Source of the DNA: Chloroflexota bacterium
GTDB taxonomy: Bacteria; Chloroflexota; Anaerolineae; Aggregatilineales; UBA2796
NCBI GenBank assembly: GCA_021325095.1
Contig: JAJPHV010000051.1
Span: forward strand, 1 to 64,000
Length of the DNA stretch: 64,000 nt
Direction of reading: 5' to 3'
The notes below the pieces were generated by a model. That model ran no database searches and was not told where the DNA came from. It saw nothing but the letters and a program-made list of their open reading frames with translations. This document shows, piece by piece, positions 34,212 through 42,804 of the stretch; the first letter of the stretch is position 1, and each line of letters opens with the position of its first letter. The translations under genes were made by a program, and so were the position numbers.

Positions 34212-34977
34212 TCCGGCCTTGTCTCAATTGACCACGACTCCGTCCGACGCGCCTACTTTTACTGAAACACCTCAGGCAATTGTCTCACCTTTACCGCCGA
34301 TAACTTCTACGCCACTTTCGACGCGCGGGCCATCGACTGAATTCATGACGGCTGGCGCTGTGTTCGTGCAGTTGGGCTTCCACGGGCTTATCGAACCCGG
34401 CGGCCTGCGTGTGGGCGAGATCAGGCAGGGCAGCCCGGCACAGCGCAGCGGCATGCGCACCGGGGATTTGATCGTGCGGGTCAACAACCAGACCTTCAAC
34501 ATCCAGGACGTTACCGGAACCATTCTTCCCCTCGTCAGCAACCTGCGCCCGGTGCTGACGGTCATGCGTGATGGACGGCAGATCACGATTCTGGTCAACC
34601 CAACCGGGCCTGCCACTCCGACACCGATCAGGCCGCCGACGGTCATACCGCTGCCGCCGCAGCGCACCCAATTGGGTGTGGGTTACGACGTCGTTACGGC
34701 CACCCTTGCCAGCGAGCGCAAACTCTCTGTCAACTATGGCGCGCTCGTCACCGTGGTTACGCCGCGATCCCCGGCAGACATGGCCGGGATCAAAGTTGGT
34801 GACATTATCACGGCGGTGGACGGCGACAAAGTGGATGTGAAACATACGTTGGTGTTCCGCATGATGCCCTACAACGTCGGTGATACGGTCACGTTAACCG
34901 TAGTGCGTGGAACGGAAACGGTGCAAATCCTGGTGACGCTGGTACTGCCCGGACGAGCATCCAATTCCAACGGTTGA
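34120..34977 (+). CDS. Exported protein with two PDZ domains
   Basis: The protein (285 aa) has a signal peptide (about residues 1-27) and a Thr/Pro-rich linker, then two PDZ domains: one with GGLRVGEIRQGSPAQRSGMRTGDLIVRVN (about 90-150) and one with VVTPRSPADMAGIKVGDIITAVDGDKV (about 207-275). The linker between them is also Thr/Pro-rich. PDZ pairs of this kind are usually part of HtrA-type proteases, but no protease domain is present here. Its start lies inside the sensor kinase gene, with AGGAG upstream; this could be translational coupling to an envelope stress sensor. Confidence 0.85.
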   Translation: MNRNWPRPLLLTLLLVLLALSTTGIRASQDNPALSQLTTTPSDAPTFTETPQAIVSPLPPITSTPLSTRGPSTEFMTAGAVFVQLGFHGLIEPGGLRVGEIRQGSPAQRSGMRTGDLIVRVNNQTFNIQDVTGTILPLVSNLRPVLTVMRDGRQITILVNPTGPATPTPIRPPTVIPLPPQRTQLGVGYDVVTATLASERKLSVNYGALVTVVTPRSPADMAGIKVGDIITAVDGDKVDVKHTLVFRMMPYNVGDTVTLTVVRGTETVQILVTLVLPGRASNSNG

Positions 34978-34989
34978 AATCTTGAATTT

Positions 34990-35040
34990 GCCCCCTGTCC
35001 GGCCCGGCACGAACGGTGGAAACCGGGGCGAACAGGGGGC
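34990..35040. terminator. Hairpin after the PDZ gene
   Basis: GCCCCCTGT (34990-34998) and ACAGGGGGC (35032-35040) pair over nine bases around a 33-base, partly paired loop. It lies directly after the PDZ gene in the gap between convergent genes and has no T-run. Confidence 0.4.
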
Positions 35041-35093
35041 TGGCAGAAATGACAGTCGGACAAGCAAGCCCGAAAAATCGATTAGCCGTGCCG

Positions 35094-35129
35094 CCTGCTC
35101 CTGGCTTTGTCCAGCACGCTCGGAGCAGG
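35094..35129. terminator. Second hairpin in the PDZ/GT39 convergent gap
   Basis: CCTGCTCC (35094-35101) and GGAGCAGG (35122-35129) form an 8-base stem, close to the end of the leftward GT39 gene. No T-run is seen on either side. Confidence 0.35.
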
Positions 35130-35145
35130 GAAGACGGCGAGCGGC

Positions 35146-37116
35146 TCAACTGACCGTACAGCTTCCATCAGGCTCCATGCCCGCCGAATCTCGCGCGTAG
35201 ACCTGAGCAGTGATCAACCCCTGATCGCCGGTATAGCAGCGCACCAGTTTGAAGCCGTTGTCGGCGATGTAGGAACGAATGCTCTTCAGATCGGTATATT
35301 TGGGTGTGTCGATCTGCGGCGAAAGAATGAAGATGTCCGGGTTCGTCACCTGCCAGAGCCGGTACCCTTCATAATCGACCAGGAACCAGGACGGCGTGGT
35401 GACGGTTTCAATTCCATAGTAGTTCAGGCTGCGGATCTCCAGGAAGTAGTCCTCGTTGCCGACGACAATCTTGTCGGCGGGCAAATCGGCTTTCAGGCGC
35501 TTGCCGATCTGCGTGTAATCGTCGCGGAGCGGGTCGGACGAGGCGGCCTGTGCATTCCCCACCAGCACCAGAAAGGCCGCCACACAGATCATGGAGGCCA
35601 GCGCCAGCCGATCACAGGGGCCAGCGCGGGAACGGCCTGCTGCTTTCGCGTCAAACAGGTTGGCGACCAACCGCCCCGCCAGCAACGCGAAAATGGGTAA
35701 GGAATGCACCTGATAGTACAGGCGGTAATAGCCGTAGCTCGCCAGCATCAAGCCTTCACTGACCAGCAGGAGCGCCAGCAGCAGGCGATCTCCGTCCTCA
35801 AATTTGATCAGCGCCAGGCCGACTCCGAAGACAACAATGATCAGTTCCAGGGGGGATGTGCTGACCCAGGCGTCGAGCTGCTGTTGGAGCATGGCAGAGG
35901 CATAGGCGCTCTGGCTCTCGATGGTGCGGTTCAGCGGCGCGTAGTTCGAGGCAAAATGGAGCCCCTGTTCCAGGCCCGGCAAAATATGAATCGCCAGGTA
36001 AATCAGCATTCCGGTGGCCCCGCCCAGTACGAGTGCGACAAACCGCCCATCCAGGAATAGCCGGCGCGTCGTCCACATCTGGTACAACCAGCGAAGGCCA
36101 TAGAGCACGGCAAAGGTCAGCCCAAAGCGGTACGCCAGCGCGTGTCCTTCGCCTGCCAGTGCAATACACAGCCCGGTGAGATAATGCGGCCAGGGACGGC
36201 GCGTTTGCTGCGCCCACAGGTAAAGATAGATCGCTACAGACAGCATGACCCCGACGAAAAAGTCGGGGCGCACGAAGGCGACAGGGACGATGAGCAACAG
36301 CGCAAAGACGACGGCAAACAGGCCAGCCCGCGCCCCGTACATGCGCTTGCCGGACAGGTAGATGAAGGGCAGTGCGAACATCATCAGCAGCATTCGGGCG
36401 AAGCGGGCCTGCCAGATGGTATCGCCAAAGAAACGCAGCATCAGGCCAATCGCGTAGTGCGGGCTTGGGTACAAGGGCTGCGGCAGCGGGATCATCTGGC
36501 GATACATGGCCTCCCCCAGCAAGCCAGTGTTGGCATATGTCCACTGCACCGACCAGTTATGTAGCTCGTCGATCAGGTTGAGCTGCGGAAAGCGATCCAG
36601 ATAGTGCACGGCAAGGATGACCACCATTGCGCCCATTGTCGCCGTCGCCACAACCCAGGCTGACCAGGGCAGCACAATCGTGGCGCTTCGCCAGAACAGC
36701 CCGACGTAGATCACGATCAGCACCACGAGCGTTCCCCAGCCGCGTATCGCTTCCCGCTGGACTTGAGTCAGGACAATATTCTGAAACGGGGCCGTCCAGA
36801 TAACGACGATAGCAGCAGTCCCTATGAGCAGCCCGACAAGGCGCACCAGTACGTTTGAGCGCAGTGCGGCCAGGCCCTGCGGCACACGGATGTTGTCGCG
36901 CGCCGGGAACAATGCCGCGCCAAACAGCCCGGTTACTGCGACCAGCACCAGAAACGCAGCATACGGCGCGCTGTAGCCCCAAACGATAGGGTTGATGTCA
37001 GGATGGTTGAGCAGCACTGCCAGCAACGCAACATGCAGCGCCAACCAGCCGAACGATACCACCCATGCATCCTTTATCCTGGTGCGGACGGCTGCACCGG
37101 CAATGGACTGCCACAT
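35146..37116 (-). CDS. GT39/ArnT-like membrane glycosyltransferase
   Basis: The protein (656 aa) has many membrane helices (at least ten) and an extracytoplasmic C-terminal part. Its pattern, with a first loop carrying Asp/Glu and aromatic residues and helices LVLLIVIYVGLFWRS and so on, fits the GT-C fold of GT39-type enzymes, which move a sugar from a lipid carrier to an acceptor outside the membrane. Short conserved motifs are not clear, so the exact subfamily is open. I chose ATG at 37116 with AGGGG upstream. It follows the SDR gene (37252-38235) after 135 bases. Confidence 0.7.
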   Translation of the reverse strand: MWQSIAGAAVRTRIKDAWVVSFGWLALHVALLAVLLNHPDINPIVWGYSAPYAAFLVLVAVTGLFGAALFPARDNIRVPQGLAALRSNVLVRLVGLLIGTAAIVVIWTAPFQNIVLTQVQREAIRGWGTLVVLIVIYVGLFWRSATIVLPWSAWVVATATMGAMVVILAVHYLDRFPQLNLIDELHNWSVQWTYANTGLLGEAMYRQMIPLPQPLYPSPHYAIGLMLRFFGDTIWQARFARMLLMMFALPFIYLSGKRMYGARAGLFAVVFALLLIVPVAFVRPDFFVGVMLSVAIYLYLWAQQTRRPWPHYLTGLCIALAGEGHALAYRFGLTFAVLYGLRWLYQMWTTRRLFLDGRFVALVLGGATGMLIYLAIHILPGLEQGLHFASNYAPLNRTIESQSAYASAMLQQQLDAWVSTSPLELIIVVFGVGLALIKFEDGDRLLLALLLVSEGLMLASYGYYRLYYQVHSLPIFALLAGRLVANLFDAKAAGRSRAGPCDRLALASMICVAAFLVLVGNAQAASSDPLRDDYTQIGKRLKADLPADKIVVGNEDYFLEIRSLNYYGIETVTTPSWFLVDYEGYRLWQVTNPDIFILSPQIDTPKYTDLKSIRSYIADNGFKLVRCYTGDQGLITAQVYARDSAGMEPDGSCTVS

Positions 37117-37251
37117 AGTTGACCCCTGTTCGTCCTGACGGGAACGCGGCAAACAATTGTAGCGACAAACGATCAGGCCAGTGAGAGCGCTCATCGAGCG
37201 TTCATCCCGCCAGGAATCGCGGGACGAGTGCGAAGAAATTGGGGCCGCGAT

Positions 37252-38235
37252 CTAATGCTTGTGCATAGCAGCCCTGCGCACCTTCTCTTCCTCAAGGGAA
37301 CGCCCGAAGAACTTGCCGAGTGTGGTCGTCAGGCTAAAGTCACGCATGTAGCTCAGGTTGTCCGGTGTAAAAGGTTTGGGCGTGATGTTGAACCTGGTCA
37401 CCAGCGCATTCTCGGCGACGACGTTCGGCACGGCCAGCAGGTCGAGCAGTGAGGTGGTCACAGGCGGGTTGGGGAACACGGCTTGCATGATGGCAACCAG
37501 CGGACGGAGCAGCCCAACCGGGACGTGAACCTTGATCCGGCTGGTGTGCAGCGCCTTCAAGACACGATCCACGATCTCCTCGTAGGTCAGCACTTCCGGC
37601 CCGCCGAGTTCGTATTCGTGGCCGATGGTCGAAGGATCGTCCACACAGCTGACAAGCACCTCCACCACGTCCCCGACATACACAGGCTGAAACTGCGCTT
37701 TGCCATCGCCGACGATAGGGAAGGCAATGGGCGTGAGTTTAATCAGGCGAGCCTGCACATTGGCGAATTCGTCCTGTGGCCCCCAGATAACGGTGGGGCG
37801 GGTTGCCGTCCAATCCAAGCCGGATTGGGCGACGTACTCCTGGGCGACGCCCTTGCTGCGCAGGAAACGGTAAGGGCTGTTGGCGCTGGCTCCGTTCTGG
37901 CACATATTGATGAACCGCCTGACGCCAGCCGCTTTGGCCGCATCGACGACGTTGATCGTGCCCTGCGTATTGATGGCCTCGTAGGTGCGTTTGCCTTTTT
38001 CCATTGAAATGGCAACCAGATGGATCACGGCCTCGACGCCCTGCATCCACTCGACTAGGGTTTCAGGCCGTGTGACATCGCCTTTGACGATCTCGATCTT
38101 CGGCTCGACATCGCCCAGGCGAACGAGCGCTTTGTCTAGATTGCCGACCATCGCACGGACAGGTTTGCCGAGTTCGACCAGCCGCCGGACAAGGTTATTC
38201 CCAACGTAACCTGATGCTCCTGTGACCAGAATCAT
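37252..38235 (-). CDS. Atypical SDR / NDUFA9-like NAD(P)-binding protein
   Basis: The protein (327 aa) has a Rossmann start VTGASGYVGNNLVRRLVELG, the NAD(P)-binding Gly-rich loop of extended/atypical SDRs, then INVVDAAKAAGVRRFI and the PYRFLRSKGVAQEYV segment, in which Y and K occupy the usual YxxxK positions loosely. The second half is like the NDUFA9-type family, which often lacks catalysis. GGGAGG is 6 bases before ATG. Its neighbours are glycosyltransferase genes, so a role in sugar-nucleotide or lipid metabolism is possible but unproven. Confidence 0.8.
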   Translation of the reverse strand: MILVTGASGYVGNNLVRRLVELGKPVRAMVGNLDKALVRLGDVEPKIEIVKGDVTRPETLVEWMQGVEAVIHLVAISMEKGKRTYEAINTQGTINVVDAAKAAGVRRFINMCQNGASANSPYRFLRSKGVAQEYVAQSGLDWTATRPTVIWGPQDEFANVQARLIKLTPIAFPIVGDGKAQFQPVYVGDVVEVLVSCVDDPSTIGHEYELGGPEVLTYEEIVDRVLKALHTSRIKVHVPVGLLRPLVAIMQAVFPNPPVTTSLLDLLAVPNVVAENALVTRFNITPKPFTPDNLSYMRDFSLTTTLGKFFGRSLEEEKVRRAAMHKH

Positions 38236-38312
38236 CTTTGCCTCCCTACTTTGCCTGCTTTGAGGAAACCATCTGGCCGGGCCAATTGTGCGTTACAGAA
38301 CTTATTGAACGA

Positions 38313-38342
38313 ATAATATCATCAGAACAATGTGAACGTCAA
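38313..38342 (-). promoter_or_regulatory. Candidate sigma-70 promoter of the SDR gene
   Basis: On the minus strand TTGACG (38337-38342) and TATTAT (38313-38318) are 18 bases apart. The predicted start lies about 70 bases before the SDR start codon. This splits the SDR-GT39 pair from the glycosyltransferase genes upstream. Confidence 0.55.
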
Positions 38343-38352
38343 CTGTGGGCAG

Positions 38353-40260
38353 CTACTCGACGCGGATTATACCCAGGTCAACGTGATCCGAGTTGCCGGC
38401 GGGCAAGCGCGCTCCTGGATCATGGGCGTCATACAGTCCGGCGATCAGGTGGTAGCCGCCGGAAGGTAGAGTGGTCGGGATCAGAAGCCCGTGCAGATCC
38501 GTCACTGCCTGCCCAGGTTTCCAGGTGGTTGTGAGCGCCAGATTGTTGCCCGGTTCGCCGTCATGCTGCGCGACCAGTTGGCCCTGATCGTTGAGCAGTT
38601 GGACGAACACCTTGTAACGCTGCGTCAGGGGTTGGTCGGTGCTCCAGGTCAGGGTGACGCCAAGTACGTCGCCCGGCTGCACACGGTTCGCGCTCAACGT
38701 GACGCTTTGCAGCCTGATCGAGTCGCCGAAGCGAGCGTTCATGCCAGTCGTCACCCCAGCGGACGATGGCAGTGTGGCGTACTGCACCAGCCGCACGTCG
38801 CCGTACCAGGTCGAACTGGCTTCAAAGGCGCTGGCGGTCAACGTCTTCTCGACGACACGGTTGGGGTCGCGCTCGGCCTCGCCCCAGTACAGTACGAATA
38901 TGCGGCGGTGGTGGGCGATCACGTCTTTGACCGCCGATTCTGCCGCCGCGTCGTCACCGCCTAGCCCGGCAGGCAGTGTGTAGAGCGGCGCACTGCCCCG
39001 GTAGTAATAGGTGAATACTTCTTGCTGGTTGGGCGCGTCGAGGATGATGGCGTCGTTGGGGCGCGGGTTGGCGGCGATCAGCCGGGCCATTTCTCGGTAG
39101 TTCGGACGGGCATAGACTCGCGCGTCGTAGAGATTTGCCAGCGAGTCGGATGCGGCAGTCAGCATCCAGAACAGGCCAAAGCCTGCCGCCAGCCGGGGCA
39201 GCGCCTCGACGAGGATAAACAAATTCGGCGATCCGATCTCCCACAGCAGCCAGACGCCCCGCCCGATCAGCAGCGCCGAGGCGATCTGCGCCGGCAGCAG
39301 GAATTTGAGATTGGCTTCGCGGAACAGGCCGAGCGCAAACAGCGGCCCCACCGTGACCAGCAGCCACAGCCAGGGCGCGAATCGCCGCCACCACGAGGGC
39401 TGCGGGCGGCGCACCCAGTCCGGGAGGAGCGCGGCGAGCATAAACAGCGCAGGCCAGCCATAGGCCAGCCAGGGCACCGTGCTGGCCGTGTTACCAAAGA
39501 TCAGCCAGCGGGCCACCGTTGCCACTCCGTCGCCCAACGAGATGGGCTGCCCGGTGCGCGGCCAGCCTGTGACCTGTACCAGCGCTGCACCCAGTTGGGG
39601 CAGGAACAGGATCAGCGTCAGCCCATTGAGCACAACGTACAGAGTAAGCGGGCGCAGTGGCCGCCTGCCGATCCACCACAGCACGAACAGGATGCCCTGC
39701 GTGACCATCACAAAGGGGTAAGTGTATTGTGTGTACAGCCCGGCGGCGTTCAGGAGCGCCAGCGCGAGTGACAGTTGCCAGGCGGGGCGAGCCGTCCAGC
39801 GCACAAAGACCAGCATGGAGGCCGCCGCAAACAGCGCCAGCGCGGCGTACATCCGCGCTTCCTGGCCGTAGTAGACGCTGAAGGCATTGACCGCAACCAG
39901 CAGCGCCGCGACCAGGCCCGCGCCACCGGAGAACAGCACGCGGCCCAGGCCATAGACACAGGCGACGGTCAACACACCGGCAAAGGCCGAGAGTGCGCGC
40001 AGGGCAAATTCACTCTCACCGGCCACCGTCAGCCAGCCCTTCAAGACGACGTAGTAGCCGGGCGGGTGAATGTCCAGGCGTGAGGCTGCGATCAGGTCGG
40101 GCAGCGAACGCTGCGCCAGCCGCAGGCTGTTGCCCTCGTCATTCCACAACGATTGGTGATCGATCTGGTGAAAGCGTAGTAGAGTCGCCAGCAGCAAGAT
40201 CGCCAGCGGCAGCAGGCGGTACACGCGCCGTTGTAGAGCCGCGCCAGCCAATTCTGTCAT
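38353..40260 (-). CDS. GT39-family membrane glycosyltransferase
   Basis: The protein (635 aa) has an N-terminal helix and the GT39 first loop FHQIDHQSLWNDEGNSLRLAQ, with Asp and Glu positions typical of GT-C enzymes, followed by DIHPPGYYVVLKGW, a conserved segment of the family. About ten more helices follow, then a C-terminal extracytoplasmic beta-rich domain (about 500-635) with FVQLLNDQGQL and LPSGGYHLIAGLYD. Such enzymes glycosylate proteins or lipids from polyprenyl-phosphate sugars. The ATG is a few bases behind the glycoside hydrolase gene, which ends at 40264, so they are probably cotranscribed. Confidence 0.88.
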   Translation of the reverse strand: MTELAGAALQRRVYRLLPLAILLLATLLRFHQIDHQSLWNDEGNSLRLAQRSLPDLIAASRLDIHPPGYYVVLKGWLTVAGESEFALRALSAFAGVLTVACVYGLGRVLFSGGAGLVAALLVAVNAFSVYYGQEARMYAALALFAAASMLVFVRWTARPAWQLSLALALLNAAGLYTQYTYPFVMVTQGILFVLWWIGRRPLRPLTLYVVLNGLTLILFLPQLGAALVQVTGWPRTGQPISLGDGVATVARWLIFGNTASTVPWLAYGWPALFMLAALLPDWVRRPQPSWWRRFAPWLWLLVTVGPLFALGLFREANLKFLLPAQIASALLIGRGVWLLWEIGSPNLFILVEALPRLAAGFGLFWMLTAASDSLANLYDARVYARPNYREMARLIAANPRPNDAIILDAPNQQEVFTYYYRGSAPLYTLPAGLGGDDAAAESAVKDVIAHHRRIFVLYWGEAERDPNRVVEKTLTASAFEASSTWYGDVRLVQYATLPSSAGVTTGMNARFGDSIRLQSVTLSANRVQPGDVLGVTLTWSTDQPLTQRYKVFVQLLNDQGQLVAQHDGEPGNNLALTTTWKPGQAVTDLHGLLIPTTLPSGGYHLIAGLYDAHDPGARLPAGNSDHVDLGIIRVE

Positions 40261-40263
40261 CGC

Positions 40264-41568
40264 TTACGGTTTGCGAGTCGCATAATTCTTTATCGCGTCG
40301 TAGACGGGGTGCGGCGTGAAGTCGGGATCGAGCATACGGAAATAATACTGGCTCTGGTTCTTCTCGTGGTCGTCGGCATTCTTGAAAAACCAGTAGCACA
40401 TGACGCCGACGAACGGCCACTCGTCGCGGGCGCGCTGGTAAGCCTCTACAGCATAACGCGCGGCCTGCTCTTCCGTGACCTGCCCGTAACGCAGACGATC
40501 CTGGATGTCGGGCGCGGTGGCCTCATCGGGCACCGGATTCCAGGCCACCTCACCGATCCAGATCGGCTTGGCGGCGTCGCCATTGGCGATCATCATGTCG
40601 CGCAGCCACAGCACATGGCTGAAGTTGATGACCGTCGGGCGCATCCGCCGATCCGTCGGCCCGCTGAACAGCCCGTAACCCTGCGCGCCCAGGATGTCGA
40701 AACAACGCGCCGCACCCGCATCATACATGCGCTGTAAAAACACCAGGTCGTTCAGGTTGGCGTCGCTCAATTCGATGGTTTGCGCCAGCGTCGCGCTGAT
40801 CACCGAGATCGATGGATCAACCGCTTTGAGCGCCCGGTACGTGCGGCACAACAGGTCGGTGTAGGCCTGCGGGTTGACGGCCTGTTCGCCCCACTCCGGG
40901 TAGATATTCGGTTCGTTCCAGACCTGGTAGTAGTGGATGCGGCCCTTGTAGCGAGCGGCGACTGCTGTCGCATAGTTGACAAAATCCTGAAAATCGGCGG
41001 GCGGCGCGTGCCCTGCCAGCGCGCCAGACGGCTGGCTCCAGGCAGGTGGCACACCAAGACGGGCAATGATGCCGACATGATAGCGCTCGGCCAGCGCGAC
41101 GATGTTGTCGTATTTGTCCCAGGCGCTGATGGCATCCGGCTGGCCGTCGCCATTCAGGTCGTTGCGATCATCGACGAAGTTGCCGCGTTCTTTGATTTCG
41201 ATGTCCGCCCAGGGGAACTGCTGGCGAATCCAGCCGATTCCGGCGTCAGCGATCAGCTGCATCTGCCGCTCGCGCTTGCTTTTCTCGGCTTCCTGCTCCA
41301 GAAAGGTGTTGACGCCGACGGGGTTGCCCTCAAAACGCGGCACGCTCGTACTGCTGGCGGTGACAGGCTGGCGGCGCGTCCAGTTGCCCAAGTAATTCAG
41401 GAAGCCATAGACCTGCTTGGCCGGCGCTTCTTCACCTGTGACACTGTAGAAAAGCCGCCAGGCCAGCCCATGAAAGCGCAGATCGAGCAGCAGCCCGACC
41501 AGCAGGGCGATGGCAACAACACAGAGGATGAGCAGGCGACACTTTCGGGAATGGATGATATTCTGCAT
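40264..41568 (-). CDS. Membrane-anchored clan GH-A glycoside hydrolase
   Basis: The protein (434 aa) has an N-terminal membrane anchor (about residues 12-30) and a (beta/alpha)8 hydrolase domain. YYQVWNEPNIYPEWG carries the acid/base Glu (WNEPN) and PIWIGEVAWNP the probable nucleophile Glu, matching clan A families such as GH5 or GH39. DAGIGWIRQQFPW is typical of this clan's first strand. It probably cleaves or remodels an extracellular glycan made or modified by the flanking glycosyltransferases; the substrate is unknown. Confidence 0.8.
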   Translation of the reverse strand: MQNIIHSRKCRLLILCVVAIALLVGLLLDLRFHGLAWRLFYSVTGEEAPAKQVYGFLNYLGNWTRRQPVTASSTSVPRFEGNPVGVNTFLEQEAEKSKRERQMQLIADAGIGWIRQQFPWADIEIKERGNFVDDRNDLNGDGQPDAISAWDKYDNIVALAERYHVGIIARLGVPPAWSQPSGALAGHAPPADFQDFVNYATAVAARYKGRIHYYQVWNEPNIYPEWGEQAVNPQAYTDLLCRTYRALKAVDPSISVISATLAQTIELSDANLNDLVFLQRMYDAGAARCFDILGAQGYGLFSGPTDRRMRPTVINFSHVLWLRDMMIANGDAAKPIWIGEVAWNPVPDEATAPDIQDRLRYGQVTEEQAARYAVEAYQRARDEWPFVGVMCYWFFKNADDHEKNQSQYYFRMLDPDFTPHPVYDAIKNYATRKP

Positions 41569-41604
41569 GTGGCGGATTATAGCGCGGCGATTGTGGAAAT
41601 CGGT

Positions 41605-42717
41605 TCAGCGGCTGGCATAGATTGTCGCCTCGTAAAGGGTGGTCATGGTCTCGCACTGAGCATCGAGCGAAAAGCGCTTGCGGGCACGCTCGTGGGCTGT
41701 CCGCCCAACCTGCTCGGCGAAGGCGGGCTGCAACATAAATTTGCCGATCTGGATTGCCAGATCGCGCGCATCACCCGCCGTCGTCAAAAAGCCCGTGATC
41801 CCCGGATCGATGATCTCCATCGCGCCTGCCGTGCGCGTTGCTATAGCGGGCTTCCCTGCCGCGGCGGCCTCGATCAGGGCCTGCGGCAGTCCCTCCTTGC
41901 GTGAATGCACCACGACAACAGTACTGGCTGCGATGACTGCCTTTGAGTCAAGTTCTTTGATCCAGGTGATCGGGTTGGGCGGGTGGATTTTGGCCGCTTG
42001 CTTGAACAGGTTGTAGCGCAACGGCCCCGTCCCGACGATTGCCAGGTTGGCAACCGGCACACGTTGCAGAAGGCGCTGGTAGGCTTCCAGCACAACCACG
42101 TGGCCCTGCCCCTCGACCATTGGCGCGATCATGGTGACCAGCGGCCCTTCAGGCAGACCGAGCGCGGCTCTGTCCGGCACAGGCGGCGGCGTAACGCCGA
42201 TCTCTATGCCGGGATAAACCACGTAAATTCGATCTGGCAGGGAGTACAGCGTCAACAGATCGCGCTTGAACAGCTCTGAGGGCACGATAACGCGATCTAT
42301 TCCCCAGCGCATCAGCCGCATGTAGGCCCGCTGCAACAGGCTGCCTGCGAGCGTTTGTCTCTCAGTAAAGGGCAGATCGTAAAGGGAGGCCAGCGTCGGG
42401 ATGCCCTGCCAGCGCCCGGCCAGCGCCGCGTAGACGACGGCTCGCTTCCCCAGGGCGTGGATCAATTCAATGTCCTGCTCCCACAGCAGCCTTCGCAGCC
42501 TGCGCAAAGCTGCGAAATCGAGCCGCTGCTGTGCATTGAGGGCGTTCTCGCCGCCCCGCAGCGCTATCACTGTGGGTTGGATGCGGCTGCGATCCAGAAG
42601 TGGCACGAGCCTCACCAGGTCGCGCCGTGCGCTGGCGAGGACGAAGCCCTCGTCGTCTGCCAGGCGCACCTCGCCGTCCAGTTCGGCAGTATCATCCAGC
42701 AGCAGGAGGATGCGCAT
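41605..42717 (-). CDS. Family 4 glycosyltransferase
   Basis: The protein (370 aa) is a GT-B enzyme. ILLLLDD begins the first Rossmann domain. The C-terminal nucleotide-binding domain has VTMIAPMVEGQGH, LAIVGTGPLRYNL, and VVVHSRKEGLPQALIEAAAAGKPAIAT with the E-x7-E motif near residue 280. It transfers a sugar from a nucleotide donor in the cytoplasm. AGGAG is 6 bases before the ATG at 42717; a TTG two codons earlier is less likely. It leads into the GH and GT39 genes. Confidence 0.88.
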   Translation of the reverse strand: MRILLLLDDTAELDGEVRLADDEGFVLASARRDLVRLVPLLDRSRIQPTVIALRGGENALNAQQRLDFAALRRLRRLLWEQDIELIHALGKRAVVYAALAGRWQGIPTLASLYDLPFTERQTLAGSLLQRAYMRLMRWGIDRVIVPSELFKRDLLTLYSLPDRIYVVYPGIEIGVTPPPVPDRAALGLPEGPLVTMIAPMVEGQGHVVVLEAYQRLLQRVPVANLAIVGTGPLRYNLFKQAAKIHPPNPITWIKELDSKAVIAASTVVVVHSRKEGLPQALIEAAAAGKPAIATRTAGAMEIIDPGITGFLTTAGDARDLAIQIGKFMLQPAFAEQVGRTAHERARKRFSLDAQCETMTTLYEATIYASR

Positions 42718-42738
42718 GGACAACTCCTAGAAGACGGC

Positions 42739-42804
42739 TGACCTCACCCCCTATCCGCGAAGCGGAGAGGGCGACCGGGAGACCAGGAGGGCGGGGTGAG
42801 GTCA
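42739..42804. repeat. Intergenic palindromic repeat overlapping the glpK stop
   Basis: Left arm TGACCTCACCCC (from 42739) and right arm GGGGTGAGGTCA (to 42804) are complementary, with an inner CCGCGAAGCGG hairpin. The last bases read TCA, so the stop codon of the leftward glpK is formed by the repeat itself. This copy is longer than the others, with about ten extra bases in the right half. Confidence 0.65.
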
